From a virus: a stretch of 64,000 nucleotides of DNA. Position 1 is the stretch's first letter, and every line of letters begins with the position of its first letter. The position numbers and the translations under genes were made by a program. The notes beneath the pieces are model-generated. The model searched no databases, was not told where the DNA came from, and worked only from the letters and a program-made list of their open reading frames with translations. This document shows positions 16,685-21,894 of the stretch, one piece after another. The stretch is taken from positions 1 to 64,000 of IMG/VR virus record IMGVR_UViG_3300035670_000009; one strand, given 5' to 3'.

Positions 16685-16948
16685 GTTCTCTTCGTTGGAG
16701 TTTCACCAACACCCCGTTTCTTTCCGGTTTCCCGGTTCAGCCTTTCGGCAACCCCGCGAGGGGCGAGTGAGTTTCTCGACCGTAAGCACCTGCTAAGACG
16801 GCAGGCCCTTACGGATTTGGTCGGCCTCAGTCGACCTATACGGCGCTCGTCTTCCCGAAGCCAGGGAAAACTCGGGCTACTCACATGCCGTCACATATGA
16901 GTAACCGTAGCGCCGCTTGGACTATCAGTGCAATATGATAATCCAGGT
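16641..16948 (-). ncRNA. Orphan structured RNA (~300 nt), no coding gene
   Basis: Promoter and terminator bracket ~300 nt without a convincing ORF but with dense pairing: GGATTATCA/TGATAGTCC; CGGCGCT closed by AGCGCCG; TTCCC/GGGAA; GGTCG/CGACC; CCGTAAG..CCTGC with GCAGG..CTTACGG; and a chain of short hairpins, CCCC-TCGC-GGGG, GCC-GAAA-GGC, CCGG-GAAA-CCGG and GTTGG/CCAAC. It does not match RNase P, 6S, tmRNA or a group I/II intron core as far as I can tell. A 7-nt linker segment (16764-16770) can pair with the CGGGUGA loops with one G-U. Function unknown; a trans-acting regulator is one possibility. Confidence 0.72.
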
Positions 16949-16954
16949 CATTTA

Positions 16955-16983
16955 ATATGCCGGAGTTTTGGCCGGTATTTAGC
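16955..16983 (-). promoter_or_regulatory. Promoter GCTAAA-N17-GCATAT
   Basis: GCTAAA at 16978-16983 and GCATAT at 16955-16960, 17 bases apart. It drives the orphan RNA; no start codon with a ribosome site follows. Confidence 0.8.
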
Positions 16984-17005
16984 TCGGCGTTCAGCGCGCT
17001 AATAG

Positions 17006-17053
17006 CAAAAGGAAACCGGGCGGCCGGGACCCGAAGGCCCCGGCGCACCCGGT
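17006..17053 (-). terminator. Factor-independent terminator with nested UUCG hairpin
   Basis: Outer stem ACCGGG/CCCGGT and inner GCCGGGGCC-TTCG-GGTCCCGGC, then TTCCTTTTG on the minus strand. Over ~48 bases it is the same sequence as the terminator at 17852-17900. Confidence 0.88.
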
Positions 17054-17099
17054 GTGAGTGCTGTATTTGCTAACGCGCCCAGCAAGGCGCGGTCGGAGT

Positions 17100-17702
17100 T
17101 CAGTCGCAGGCCGCGGCGGTTGCGGCCATGTCCGGCGCCACTTCGGCGCCAAACATGCACCCCGCCGCATCGAGGGCCTGCATGAGGCTCTCGATGTTCA
17201 GGAACTCTGACCTGGTATCGGTCCCGGTCTTCCACGCGAGCTCGCAGCTCGCGACGTCCCAGGCCTTGTAGCCGACCTGGTTGAACGTCAACTTCACTTC
17301 CACGGACCTGTTTTTGGTCCACGTGCCCTCCCACCAGAGCATTAGCTCGGTGGGCGCGACGAGGCAGCAGCCGTCCTCGTCAAAGTCGGGCTCGCAGCTC
17401 GTGCCGCCCGACGCCACGAACCCTCCGCGGGGCGGGTCGAAGACGCCGTCCTCCGCCTCCGCGGCGGAGCGGAGGATCCGGCGGGCCTCGGCCGCGATCA
17501 CGGCCGGGTTCCAGGTACCCGTCTCGGGCAGCTGGATTGCGCGGATTAACGGGTCGAGCCGCTGCCCGATCAGCCCGGCCCAGTAGGCCAAGAGAACGGG
17601 CAGCGCCCGCCGGACGTTGTCCGGCACCTCGGAGGCGTATGCCTCCGAGGCGAACCAGCCCAGCTTACCCTCTCTGTACTGGTCCGGAGCGAAGTTGAAC
17701 AT
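17100..17702 (-). CDS. Cassette protein of unknown function (200 aa)
   Basis: A 200-residue protein starting MFNFAPDQYREGK at 17702, directly below leader copy D. It is GC-rich and soluble-looking, with several cysteines in the second half (TSCEPDFDEDGCCL, then VASCELAW). The segment VGYKAWDVASCELAW resembles LGYAAWDAAVEHQMAL in the next cassette protein, so the two may be distant relatives. No known domain is recognised. A longer ORF extends upstream to 17747 but would run through the structured leader, so I reject it. Monocistronic. Confidence 0.72.
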   Translation of the reverse strand: MFNFAPDQYREGKLGWFASEAYASEVPDNVRRALPVLLAYWAGLIGQRLDPLIRAIQLPETGTWNPAVIAAEARRILRSAAEAEDGVFDPPRGGFVASGGTSCEPDFDEDGCCLVAPTELMLWWEGTWTKNRSVEVKLTFNQVGYKAWDVASCELAWKTGTDTRSEFLNIESLMQALDAAGCMFGAEVAPDMAATAAACD

Positions 17703-17809
17703 TTGATTCCTCGGGCGGTAAGCCCGAGGCTCCAGTGGAGTCAGCATGGGTTTTCTAAACCCAGGTTTCAGCTGCGCGGATCACCCGTCCGCAACAGCTA
17801 TAGCTGCTC
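17703..17809 (-). promoter_or_regulatory. Structured leader RNA, type C/D (copy D)
   Basis: Outer stem GTGGAGCAGC/GCTG-A-CTCCAC; inner AGCTG/CAGCT; hairpin GCGGA/TCCGC with loop CGGGTGA (17781-17787); hairpin GGGTTT/AACCC; and last hairpin CCTCGGGC/GCCCGAGG holding the ribosome site GAGG before the ATG. Compared with copy C, CAGC/GCTG replaces CAGA/TCTG, GCGGA/TCCGC replaces GTGGA/TCCAC, and the last stem also covaries. Confidence 0.82.
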
Positions 17810-17815
17810 CACGTT

Positions 17816-17844
17816 ATATGCCCGAATATGCCCAGGTATTTAGC
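17816..17844 (-). promoter_or_regulatory. Promoter GCTAAA-N17-GCATAT
   Basis: GCTAAA at 17839-17844 and GCATAT at 17816-17821, 17 bases apart. A second GGGCATAT lies between the boxes, 10 bases upstream of the -10-like box. It abuts the terminator of the preceding cassette. Confidence 0.8.
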
Positions 17845-17851
17845 ACTGATA

Positions 17852-17900
17852 GCAAAAGGAAACCGGGCGGCCGGGACCCGAAGGCCCCGGCGCACCCGGT
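17852..17900 (-). terminator. Factor-independent terminator with nested UUCG hairpin
   Basis: Same stem-loop as 17006-17053 (outer ACCGGG/CCCGGT, inner UUCG hairpin), followed by TTCCTTTTG. It ends the 149-residue gene. Confidence 0.88.
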
Positions 17901-17930
17901 TTGCATCCGACGAGAACAGAATTGATTGCG

Positions 17931-18380
17931 TCAATCGACGAGGCACCCGCCCCGGTTGTTGACGCTCCATTTCCAGCCCGCCCGGGCCACGCGGGCCAGC
18001 GCCATTTGATGCTCCACAGCCGCGTCCCAGGCTGCGTAGCCCAGGTCCGCGATAGGGACCTCAAGCGCAGCCGTGGTCTCGTCGTGGGCAGCGCATAGCG
18101 CCGCCCAGCGCTCCTCTTGTTCCTCGTAAGAGCCGACGACTTGGTCCATTTCGACGGCCCAGGCGGCCGCCTTGGTCTCCTGGTCGGAGACCGGAGCCTG
18201 GTCTAACCAGGCCCACGGCATGACCTCCGGATGGAAGTCAGCCGGGTCCTCGGCGTCTTCGAGGGGCTGAAGCCAGAACGTCCCCGTCCGGTCGACCGGC
18301 AGGACTTTGCCCCGCTCGATGACGCTGAGGATCGTGAGCACCAGGCACGCCGCCAAAGGAACCAGAACGAAACCAGCCAT
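17931..18380 (-). CDS. Membrane-anchored cassette protein, unknown (149 aa)
   Basis: A 149-residue protein. Residues 1-22 form one hydrophobic helix (FVLVPLAACLVLTILSVI), so it is probably a single-pass inner-membrane protein with a cytoplasmic or periplasmic helical body rich in Trp, Ala and Glu. Near the C terminus LGYAAWDAAVEHQMAL resembles a segment of the protein at 17100-17702. The start at 18380 follows AGGAGG, which overlaps the pseudoknot of leader copy B. Family unknown. Autonomous unit with promoter 18468-18496 and terminator 17852-17900. Confidence 0.75.
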   Translation of the reverse strand: MAGFVLVPLAACLVLTILSVIERGKVLPVDRTGTFWLQPLEDAEDPADFHPEVMPWAWLDQAPVSDQETKAAAWAVEMDQVVGSYEEQEERWAALCAAHDETTAALEVPIADLGYAAWDAAVEHQMALARVARAGWKWSVNNRGGCLVD

Positions 18381-18461
18381 GATAGTGGCCTCCTAGGTAT
18401 TCACAGCTTGCATCGCTCACCCGGCAACGCTGCAGCAAGACCCGCATACCTAGACGGGACT
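18381..18461 (-). promoter_or_regulatory. Structured leader RNA, type A/B (copy B)
   Basis: Hairpin CCCG/CGGG with loop CTAGGTAT (18446-18453), hairpin GCGTTGC/GCGATGC (two G-U pairs) with loop CGGGTGA (18417-18423), and ATACCTAG (18393-18400) that pairs with the first loop over 8 bp as a pseudoknot. The ribosome site AGGAGG (18389-18394) overlaps the pseudoknot strand. This is the geometry of a translational switch. Confidence 0.8.
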
Positions 18462-18467
18462 CATTAC

Positions 18468-18496
18468 ATATGCCCGGGAAACGCGCTGGCTTTAGC
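18468..18496 (-). promoter_or_regulatory. Promoter GCTAAA-N17-GCATAT
   Basis: GCTAAA at 18491-18496 and GCATAT at 18468-18473, 17 bases apart. A palindrome box (18500-18511) sits immediately upstream. Confidence 0.8.
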
Positions 18497-18499
18497 CGA

Positions 18500-18511
18500 A
18501 TAGATATCTAT
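18500..18511. repeat. Dispersed palindrome box 7 (ATAGATATCTAT)
   Basis: Perfect palindrome just upstream of a GCTAAA-type promoter and beside the array of four hairpins. Confidence 0.85.
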
Positions 18512-18977
18512 TGACTGACTGCCTTGCTGAGAGCAGTCGGACTGCGCTCGTGAGAGCAGTCGGACTGCCTTGCTGAGAGCAGTCGGACTGCGCTCGTGAG
18601 AGCAGTCTGCGTTGCTGCGCGGGCATGTACCAGATTCCAGAAAATGGAAAATGCGCCGTAAGTGTTTTATACGCATGGACTTACGGCACATATTTTTTGC
18701 GAAACACGTAAGTCTTTTGCTGCCCACATGTTGCGCAGTAAATGCTTTTGTTTTGTCAAGCTGTTTGGCTGTAAAAACCACTGCTCGTGTATCCGTAGCG
18801 CGGCCTGTTTTATTGTTTTGCCCAGCAATACCGCAAAAACAGTAATTTTTTGGATACACGGGTATGTATGAAATAGCTGAAGATTGTGTACACAATGCGC
18901 AGTTTGGCAGGCTTCGCAAGTTCCGCAGTTCGCGAATCGCGAATCTTCGTTCCTGCTGCCCCAAAAACCGCCAATAG
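18512..18977. other. Gene-free palindrome-rich region, candidate origin or control region
   Basis: About 450 bases with no supportable gene and, by eye, lower GC than its surroundings. It holds four tandem 22-base hairpins (18517-18607), inverted repeat GCCGTAAGT/ACTTACGGC (18655-18687), a 75-base hairpin closed by CGTGTATCC/GGATACACG with inner CTGTTTT and TATTG stems (18786-18860), a 14-bp perfect palindrome ATTGTGTACACAAT (18883-18896) and TTCGCGA-A-TCGCGAA (18929-18943). It lies between a terminator (18978-19026) and a promoter, so it may be little transcribed. A replication origin or a protein-binding locus fits best; this is inference. Confidence 0.55.
18517..18607. repeat. Four tandem hairpins, exact 23-base period
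   Basis: Each unit is GACTGC-N10-GCAGTC, starting at 18517, 18540, 18563 and 18586. Two alternating loops (CTTGCTGAGA and GCTCGTGAGA) show that a 46-base pair of units was duplicated. Confidence 0.9.
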
Positions 18978-19026
18978 CAAAAAGAAACCGGGCGGCTGGA
19001 GCCTCGACGGCCCCAAACACGCCCGG
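18978..19026 (-). terminator. Factor-independent terminator ending the small-gene run
   Basis: Outer stem CCGGGC/GCCCGG (18988-18993 with 19021-19026), inner TGGGGCC/GGCTCCA, then minus-strand TTTCTTTTTG. Related in sequence to the cassette terminators. Confidence 0.85.
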
Positions 19027-19051
19027 CGTTCTCTACGCAGATTTCGCCGGA

Positions 19052-19252
19052 CTACTTTGCGTTCGCCGCAGACGACATTGCGACAAGAGTGATCTCCATG
19101 CCGCATTTGTCCGCGAACTTTCGAATTTCCCGCGGGTGTTTAAACCCGTGTAGGTCGCAAAACACGCTGAACAGATAAGGGAAATACCCTTCTTTTCCTG
19201 GCCAGCGCTGCATCGCGTCTTTCAACACCTCAGCGCTGGCCTCTTCCGTCAT
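19052..19252 (-). CDS. Small protein of unknown function (66 aa)
   Basis: Starts MTEEASAEVLKDAM at 19252, overlapping the upstream TGA as ATGA, which is why I reject the longer ORF to 19378. The sequence is mixed and soluble (YFPYLFSVFCDLHGFKHP), without a recognised motif. It is the last gene of the small-gene run, followed by the terminator at 18978-19026. Confidence 0.65.
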   Translation of the reverse strand: MTEEASAEVLKDAMQRWPGKEGYFPYLFSVFCDLHGFKHPREIRKFADKCGMEITLVAMSSAANAK

Positions 19253-19596
19253 CGCAAAAGCGACCACTCCAGGGTCCTTTCTATGACGTCCTCCACACGG
19301 CCCCAGAACCGCTGGGACCACCGGCGGATTGCGCGCCGAGCACGGTGCCACGGCGTGTACAACCCGTTTGCTCGGCAAAACGCGACGTATGCCTGGTAGA
19401 TCGCTTCGTCTGAAGTGCCGTCAACCACGCAGATCTCGCACGGCATGCACTTCAGGCAGGGCACGTTCTTCAGTGGTACGTCGTAGAGCCTCCCGTCGAT
19501 GTTCATCTTCCACACGTCTTTGAACGTGTAGGCGGCCATCGGCTCACCGCAGCGATGACATTTGACGGGTTTGTAGCTTGCTTGCGCTGTCTGCAT
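19249..19596 (-). CDS. Small zinc-finger-like protein (115 aa)
   Basis: Starts MQTAQASYKPVKCHRCG at 19596 after AAAGGAGACC. Two cysteine groups, CHRCGEP and CLKCMPCEIC, are placed like a treble-clef or zinc-ribbon fold, so zinc binding is likely. The C-terminal half is basic and aromatic (HRARRAIRRWSQRFWGR), compatible with nucleic-acid contact. No named family recognised. Coupled by ATGA to the next gene. Confidence 0.7.
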   Translation of the reverse strand: MQTAQASYKPVKCHRCGEPMAAYTFKDVWKMNIDGRLYDVPLKNVPCLKCMPCEICVVDGTSDEAIYQAYVAFCRANGLYTPWHRARRAIRRWSQRFWGRVEDVIERTLEWSLLR

Positions 19597-19627
19597 GGTC
19601 TCCTTTCTGGTCTGAATTAAAAGAACA

Positions 19628-20263
19628 CTAGAACACACTGCGCCCGCGCTTGTTGGCGCGCGAGCTGGTTTGCGCTGACTCGCCAGCTTCGACGACGGTT
19701 TTGGGCCGCGTGATGTTGGCGATCAACTTCCATTGCCCGTTTTCGTGCTTGAACAAAGCCTCGAACTCGATCGTTTCGTCTCGATCGGTCAAGGCCATCA
19801 TTCGCGCCAACTCGTCTTCCGTGCACTTACCGTCTTGGCAAGTGTCGGCCCATTGGCTTCGAATGTTCTCGGTCTGACGTACGTTGACCGTGCGTTGTTT
19901 AATGAGACACGTTGCATACGGATACTTAAATTGCGCCCAGCGGGACTGTGACCTTTTGAGAACTTTCACGTCCAACAACGTGTTGTAGGTGTCCGTCATC
20001 TCCCAAGCGTTTTCAACCGTATCGATAAACAGTTCTCGGTTGGGCATCTCTTCAGACATGCACGCGAGGAGCTTGTCCATGTCCTCGTAGGTGCACGCCT
20101 CGAGGTTTGCCTGCATGTTCTGGAAGATTCCGTCTCGGGTCGATTCCGTCGTTTCGGCTGCGTCGGCTGCGGGCGTATACGCCAGCAGCACGCACAGCAC
20201 GGCAAGCACAACGCCCCACATCAAAGCGATCTTGATCGCCTTCTTTTTGCTACTACTCGTCAT
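19628..20263 (-). CDS. Exported or membrane-anchored protein, unknown (211 aa)
   Basis: The N terminus has a basic start, a hydrophobic stretch (IALMWGVVLAVLCVLLAY) and an AADAAE end that could be a signal-peptidase site. The remainder is a mixed alpha/beta soluble domain with four spaced cysteines, consistent with a periplasmic location. DETIEFEALFKHENGQWKLI resembles the sheet of small NTF2-like or conjugal-transfer lipoproteins, but not enough for a call. Ribosome site AAAGGAC upstream of 20263. Confidence 0.7.
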   Translation of the reverse strand: MTSSSKKKAIKIALMWGVVLAVLCVLLAYTPAADAAETTESTRDGIFQNMQANLEACTYEDMDKLLACMSEEMPNRELFIDTVENAWEMTDTYNTLLDVKVLKRSQSRWAQFKYPYATCLIKQRTVNVRQTENIRSQWADTCQDGKCTEDELARMMALTDRDETIEFEALFKHENGQWKLIANITRPKTVVEAGESAQTSSRANKRGRSVF

Positions 20264-20287
20264 TTCTTTGTCCTTTACACAAAAGAG

Positions 20288-20353
20288 TTAAATCAACCGA
20301 TCGCGCAGCCAAATAAGCGCGATCACAAAAACAGCCAATAGATATCTATCCAC
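20288..20353 (-). CDS. Possible tiny membrane peptide (21 aa)
   Basis: GTG start at 20353, overlapping the upstream TAG. It encodes VDRYLLAVFVIALIWLRDR plus two residues, a single hydrophobic helix. There is no clear ribosome site and the 5' end coincides with a palindrome box, so it may be coincidental. Confidence 0.28.
   Translation of the reverse strand: MDRYLLAVFVIALIWLRDRLI
20338..20349. repeat. Dispersed palindrome box 8 (ATAGATATCTAT)
   Basis: Perfect palindrome at the end of the 54-residue gene; its TAG stop lies inside the box. Confidence 0.85.
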
Positions 20354-20510
20354 AAAACCACGGGTTAACACTACGCAACCAGGCCCGATGCGATTCGGGA
20401 ATAGCCGCGTAGACGCCCACTGCGTAGGTTCGGCACCAAAGGTCTTCCCACTGGTGCTCGGCCCACATTTCTTGCCGCAGCGCAGCAAGATACAGCACTT
20501 CAGCCGTCAT
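20346..20510 (-). CDS. Small protein of unknown function (54 aa)
   Basis: Starts MTAEVLYLAALRQEMW at 20510, overlapping the upstream stop as ATGA. Trp- and Arg-rich, no recognised motif. Evidence is the tight coupling to the larger gene above it; the alternative reading is a shadow frame. Confidence 0.6.
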   Translation of the reverse strand: MTAEVLYLAALRQEMWAEHQWEDLWCRTYAVGVYAAIPESHRAWLRSVNPWFCG

Positions 20511-21007
20511 TCGCCGCTCGGGCGCGCCGACTCCCACTCGGACCGCTCCCGCGTGGCCTGATCGCACATTGCCATCAGTGCCATGCTGCGCTTGGGCCAG
20601 GGTCCGATGCCGATTGGTTTCATACCTGCGACAGCGCCCAACCCGTCGTTTTGAGCCATCTGCACAGCTATATCGACAAGCGCTCCGTCGTCCATCTTCT
20701 CCGCGTACGGATTGATGGCGCGCATGGCCGACCTGTACAGCGCGAAGTCCCAGCGGATCACATGCCACACCGGCCCAGGAGCCTTTCTGATCGAGGGACC
20801 CTTGTCGAAAAGCGGCCCAATCGGGTCGCCTTTCTTCGGGGTGAACTCGATCACCAGAAAGAACATCCCGGTGTCTGTGTCCGCAAACACCTCGCGGACC
20901 GTCTTCACAGTCAGCCACTTCCGGCCGTTAGGGCCGTGAAAGCCGCCCATGCGGAGCTTGAACTCATGCAGGTTGTCCAGCCCGTGGGTCACACCATCCG
21001 TCGCCAT
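20507..21007 (-). CDS. Phage protein of unknown function (166 aa)
   Basis: Start at 21007 after AAGAAGGAGACAGCGCG. Segments such as FADTDTGMFFLVIEFTPKKG and GPVWHVIRWDFALYRSAM suggest a beta-rich soluble protein. No enzymatic motif or family recognised. Third gene from the end of the run served by the leftmost small-gene transcript. Confidence 0.7.
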   Translation of the reverse strand: MATDGVTHGLDNLHEFKLRMGGFHGPNGRKWLTVKTVREVFADTDTGMFFLVIEFTPKKGDPIGPLFDKGPSIRKAPGPVWHVIRWDFALYRSAMRAINPYAEKMDDGALVDIAVQMAQNDGLGAVAGMKPIGIGPWPKRSMALMAMCDQATRERSEWESARPSGE

Positions 21008-21033
21008 CGCGCTGTCTCCTTCTTAGAAATGAA

Positions 21034-21663
21034 TCAGTCTGCGCCGTGATCCCTGTACCACTGCGGGTCCAGGTAGTACGGCACCTCCACGCCCTCAGGC
21101 AACATTGCCCGAGTGTTTTCAGCGTAACGGCTGTTGGTGGCGACCCAAGTCAACGCTCGGAGGCCATCTGCACTGGTCAATAAACCAGTGCGATATTGCG
21201 ACGAGATCGTTTCGAAGTTGTCGATCTCCGTCTCGAGACGTTCCCGCCAAGGGTCATCTTCGTCAGTGGCGGCCAAATAAGCCTCGAGCGCCTGGTGCGT
21301 CCACCAATTCGTGACGAGGTCTTGGAAGAAACTCACCGCCACGTCTTCGGCGGAATGACGGTCGACCGGGTCAGCCTTGTCGCGTGACCACCGCGCGAGT
21401 TGCCGCAGCTGTTCGCTGCCGCACATACCGAGCACGGAATTCCCGGCGTGCCGCGCGATGTCGGCGATCAGCCGGGTTTCGAACTCGGGCACGGCCGTGA
21501 TGATCTTCTGCACGAGCGCCCGGCCCAGAAGATAGAGCCAGACGATCGCGTTGCTCTGCGTGTCTTCCCGCAGAATATGCGGGTCGTCCTGCATTGTGAA
21601 ACGCAGAACGCTGAGGCCATTTTCCGCGTCAGCTTTGATCGCCTCGTCGAGTGTCACCGTCAT
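21034..21663 (-). CDS. Phage protein of unknown function (209 aa)
   Basis: I take the ATG at 21663 (MTVTLDEAIKADAENG), which has AAGGAG nine bases upstream; ORFs extending to 21699 lack this spacing. Largely helical, acidic, ending PYYLDPQWYRDHGAD. No recognised domain. Upstream lies a 231-base gap containing a strong inverted repeat (21779-21842). Confidence 0.7.
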   Translation of the reverse strand: MTVTLDEAIKADAENGLSVLRFTMQDDPHILREDTQSNAIVWLYLLGRALVQKIITAVPEFETRLIADIARHAGNSVLGMCGSEQLRQLARWSRDKADPVDRHSAEDVAVSFFQDLVTNWWTHQALEAYLAATDEDDPWRERLETEIDNFETISSQYRTGLLTSADGLRALTWVATNSRYAENTRAMLPEGVEVPYYLDPQWYRDHGAD

Positions 21664-21778
21664 GTTCGTCGTCTCCTTCATAGGGGTTCGCTTTTCCAAC
21701 TCTCAAACGGCGCTTGACCAATTAAATTAGCCGAGCGCGCCACGTACTCTGGAACTGGCGCCGAGCCATTCCAGGCAG

Positions 21779-21842
21779 TCAAGGTTCATGAACGAGGGCC
21801 AGCGCTCTTGGGCAAACGCCAGCGCCTCGTTCATGAACTTGA
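21779..21842. repeat. Inverted repeat with twin GTTCATGAAC palindromes
   Basis: Arms TCAAGgTTCATGAACGAGG and CCTCGTTCATGAACTTGA enclose ~27 bases that can themselves pair (GCCAGCGC type). Each arm contains the 10-bp palindrome GTTCATGAAC (21784-21793 and 21829-21838). It may act as an operator pair or as an RNA hairpin. A 35-residue frame crosses it but has no ribosome site. Confidence 0.8.
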
Positions 21843-21894
21843 CTACGACAATCTCCAGGCTAGCGAGCGCCCGAAATCGTCGAACAACAAGAAA

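Noticed and set aside
16564-16884. 106-codon minus ORF in the orphan RNA unit
   Set aside because: No ribosome site, runs across the terminator, and the underlying sequence is explained by RNA hairpins.
17703-17747. 15-codon N-terminal extension of the 200-aa cassette protein
   Set aside because: It would translate through the conserved final hairpin of leader D and lacks a ribosome site; the downstream ATG is in the leader-defined position.
18517-18607. Regular repeats resembling a CRISPR array
   Set aside because: Units are 22 bases with a 1-base gap and no spacers, and no cas genes are present.
18464-19020. Minus ORFs of 166 and 117 codons in the palindrome-rich region
   Set aside because: They cross a terminator or promoter, lack ribosome sites, and their composition follows the inverted repeats rather than coding usage.
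21717-21835. 35-codon frame (MNEALAFAQERW start) in the 231-base gap
   Set aside because: The only purine-rich site is ~18 bases from the ATG and the frame is dictated by the inverted repeat; left as non-coding.
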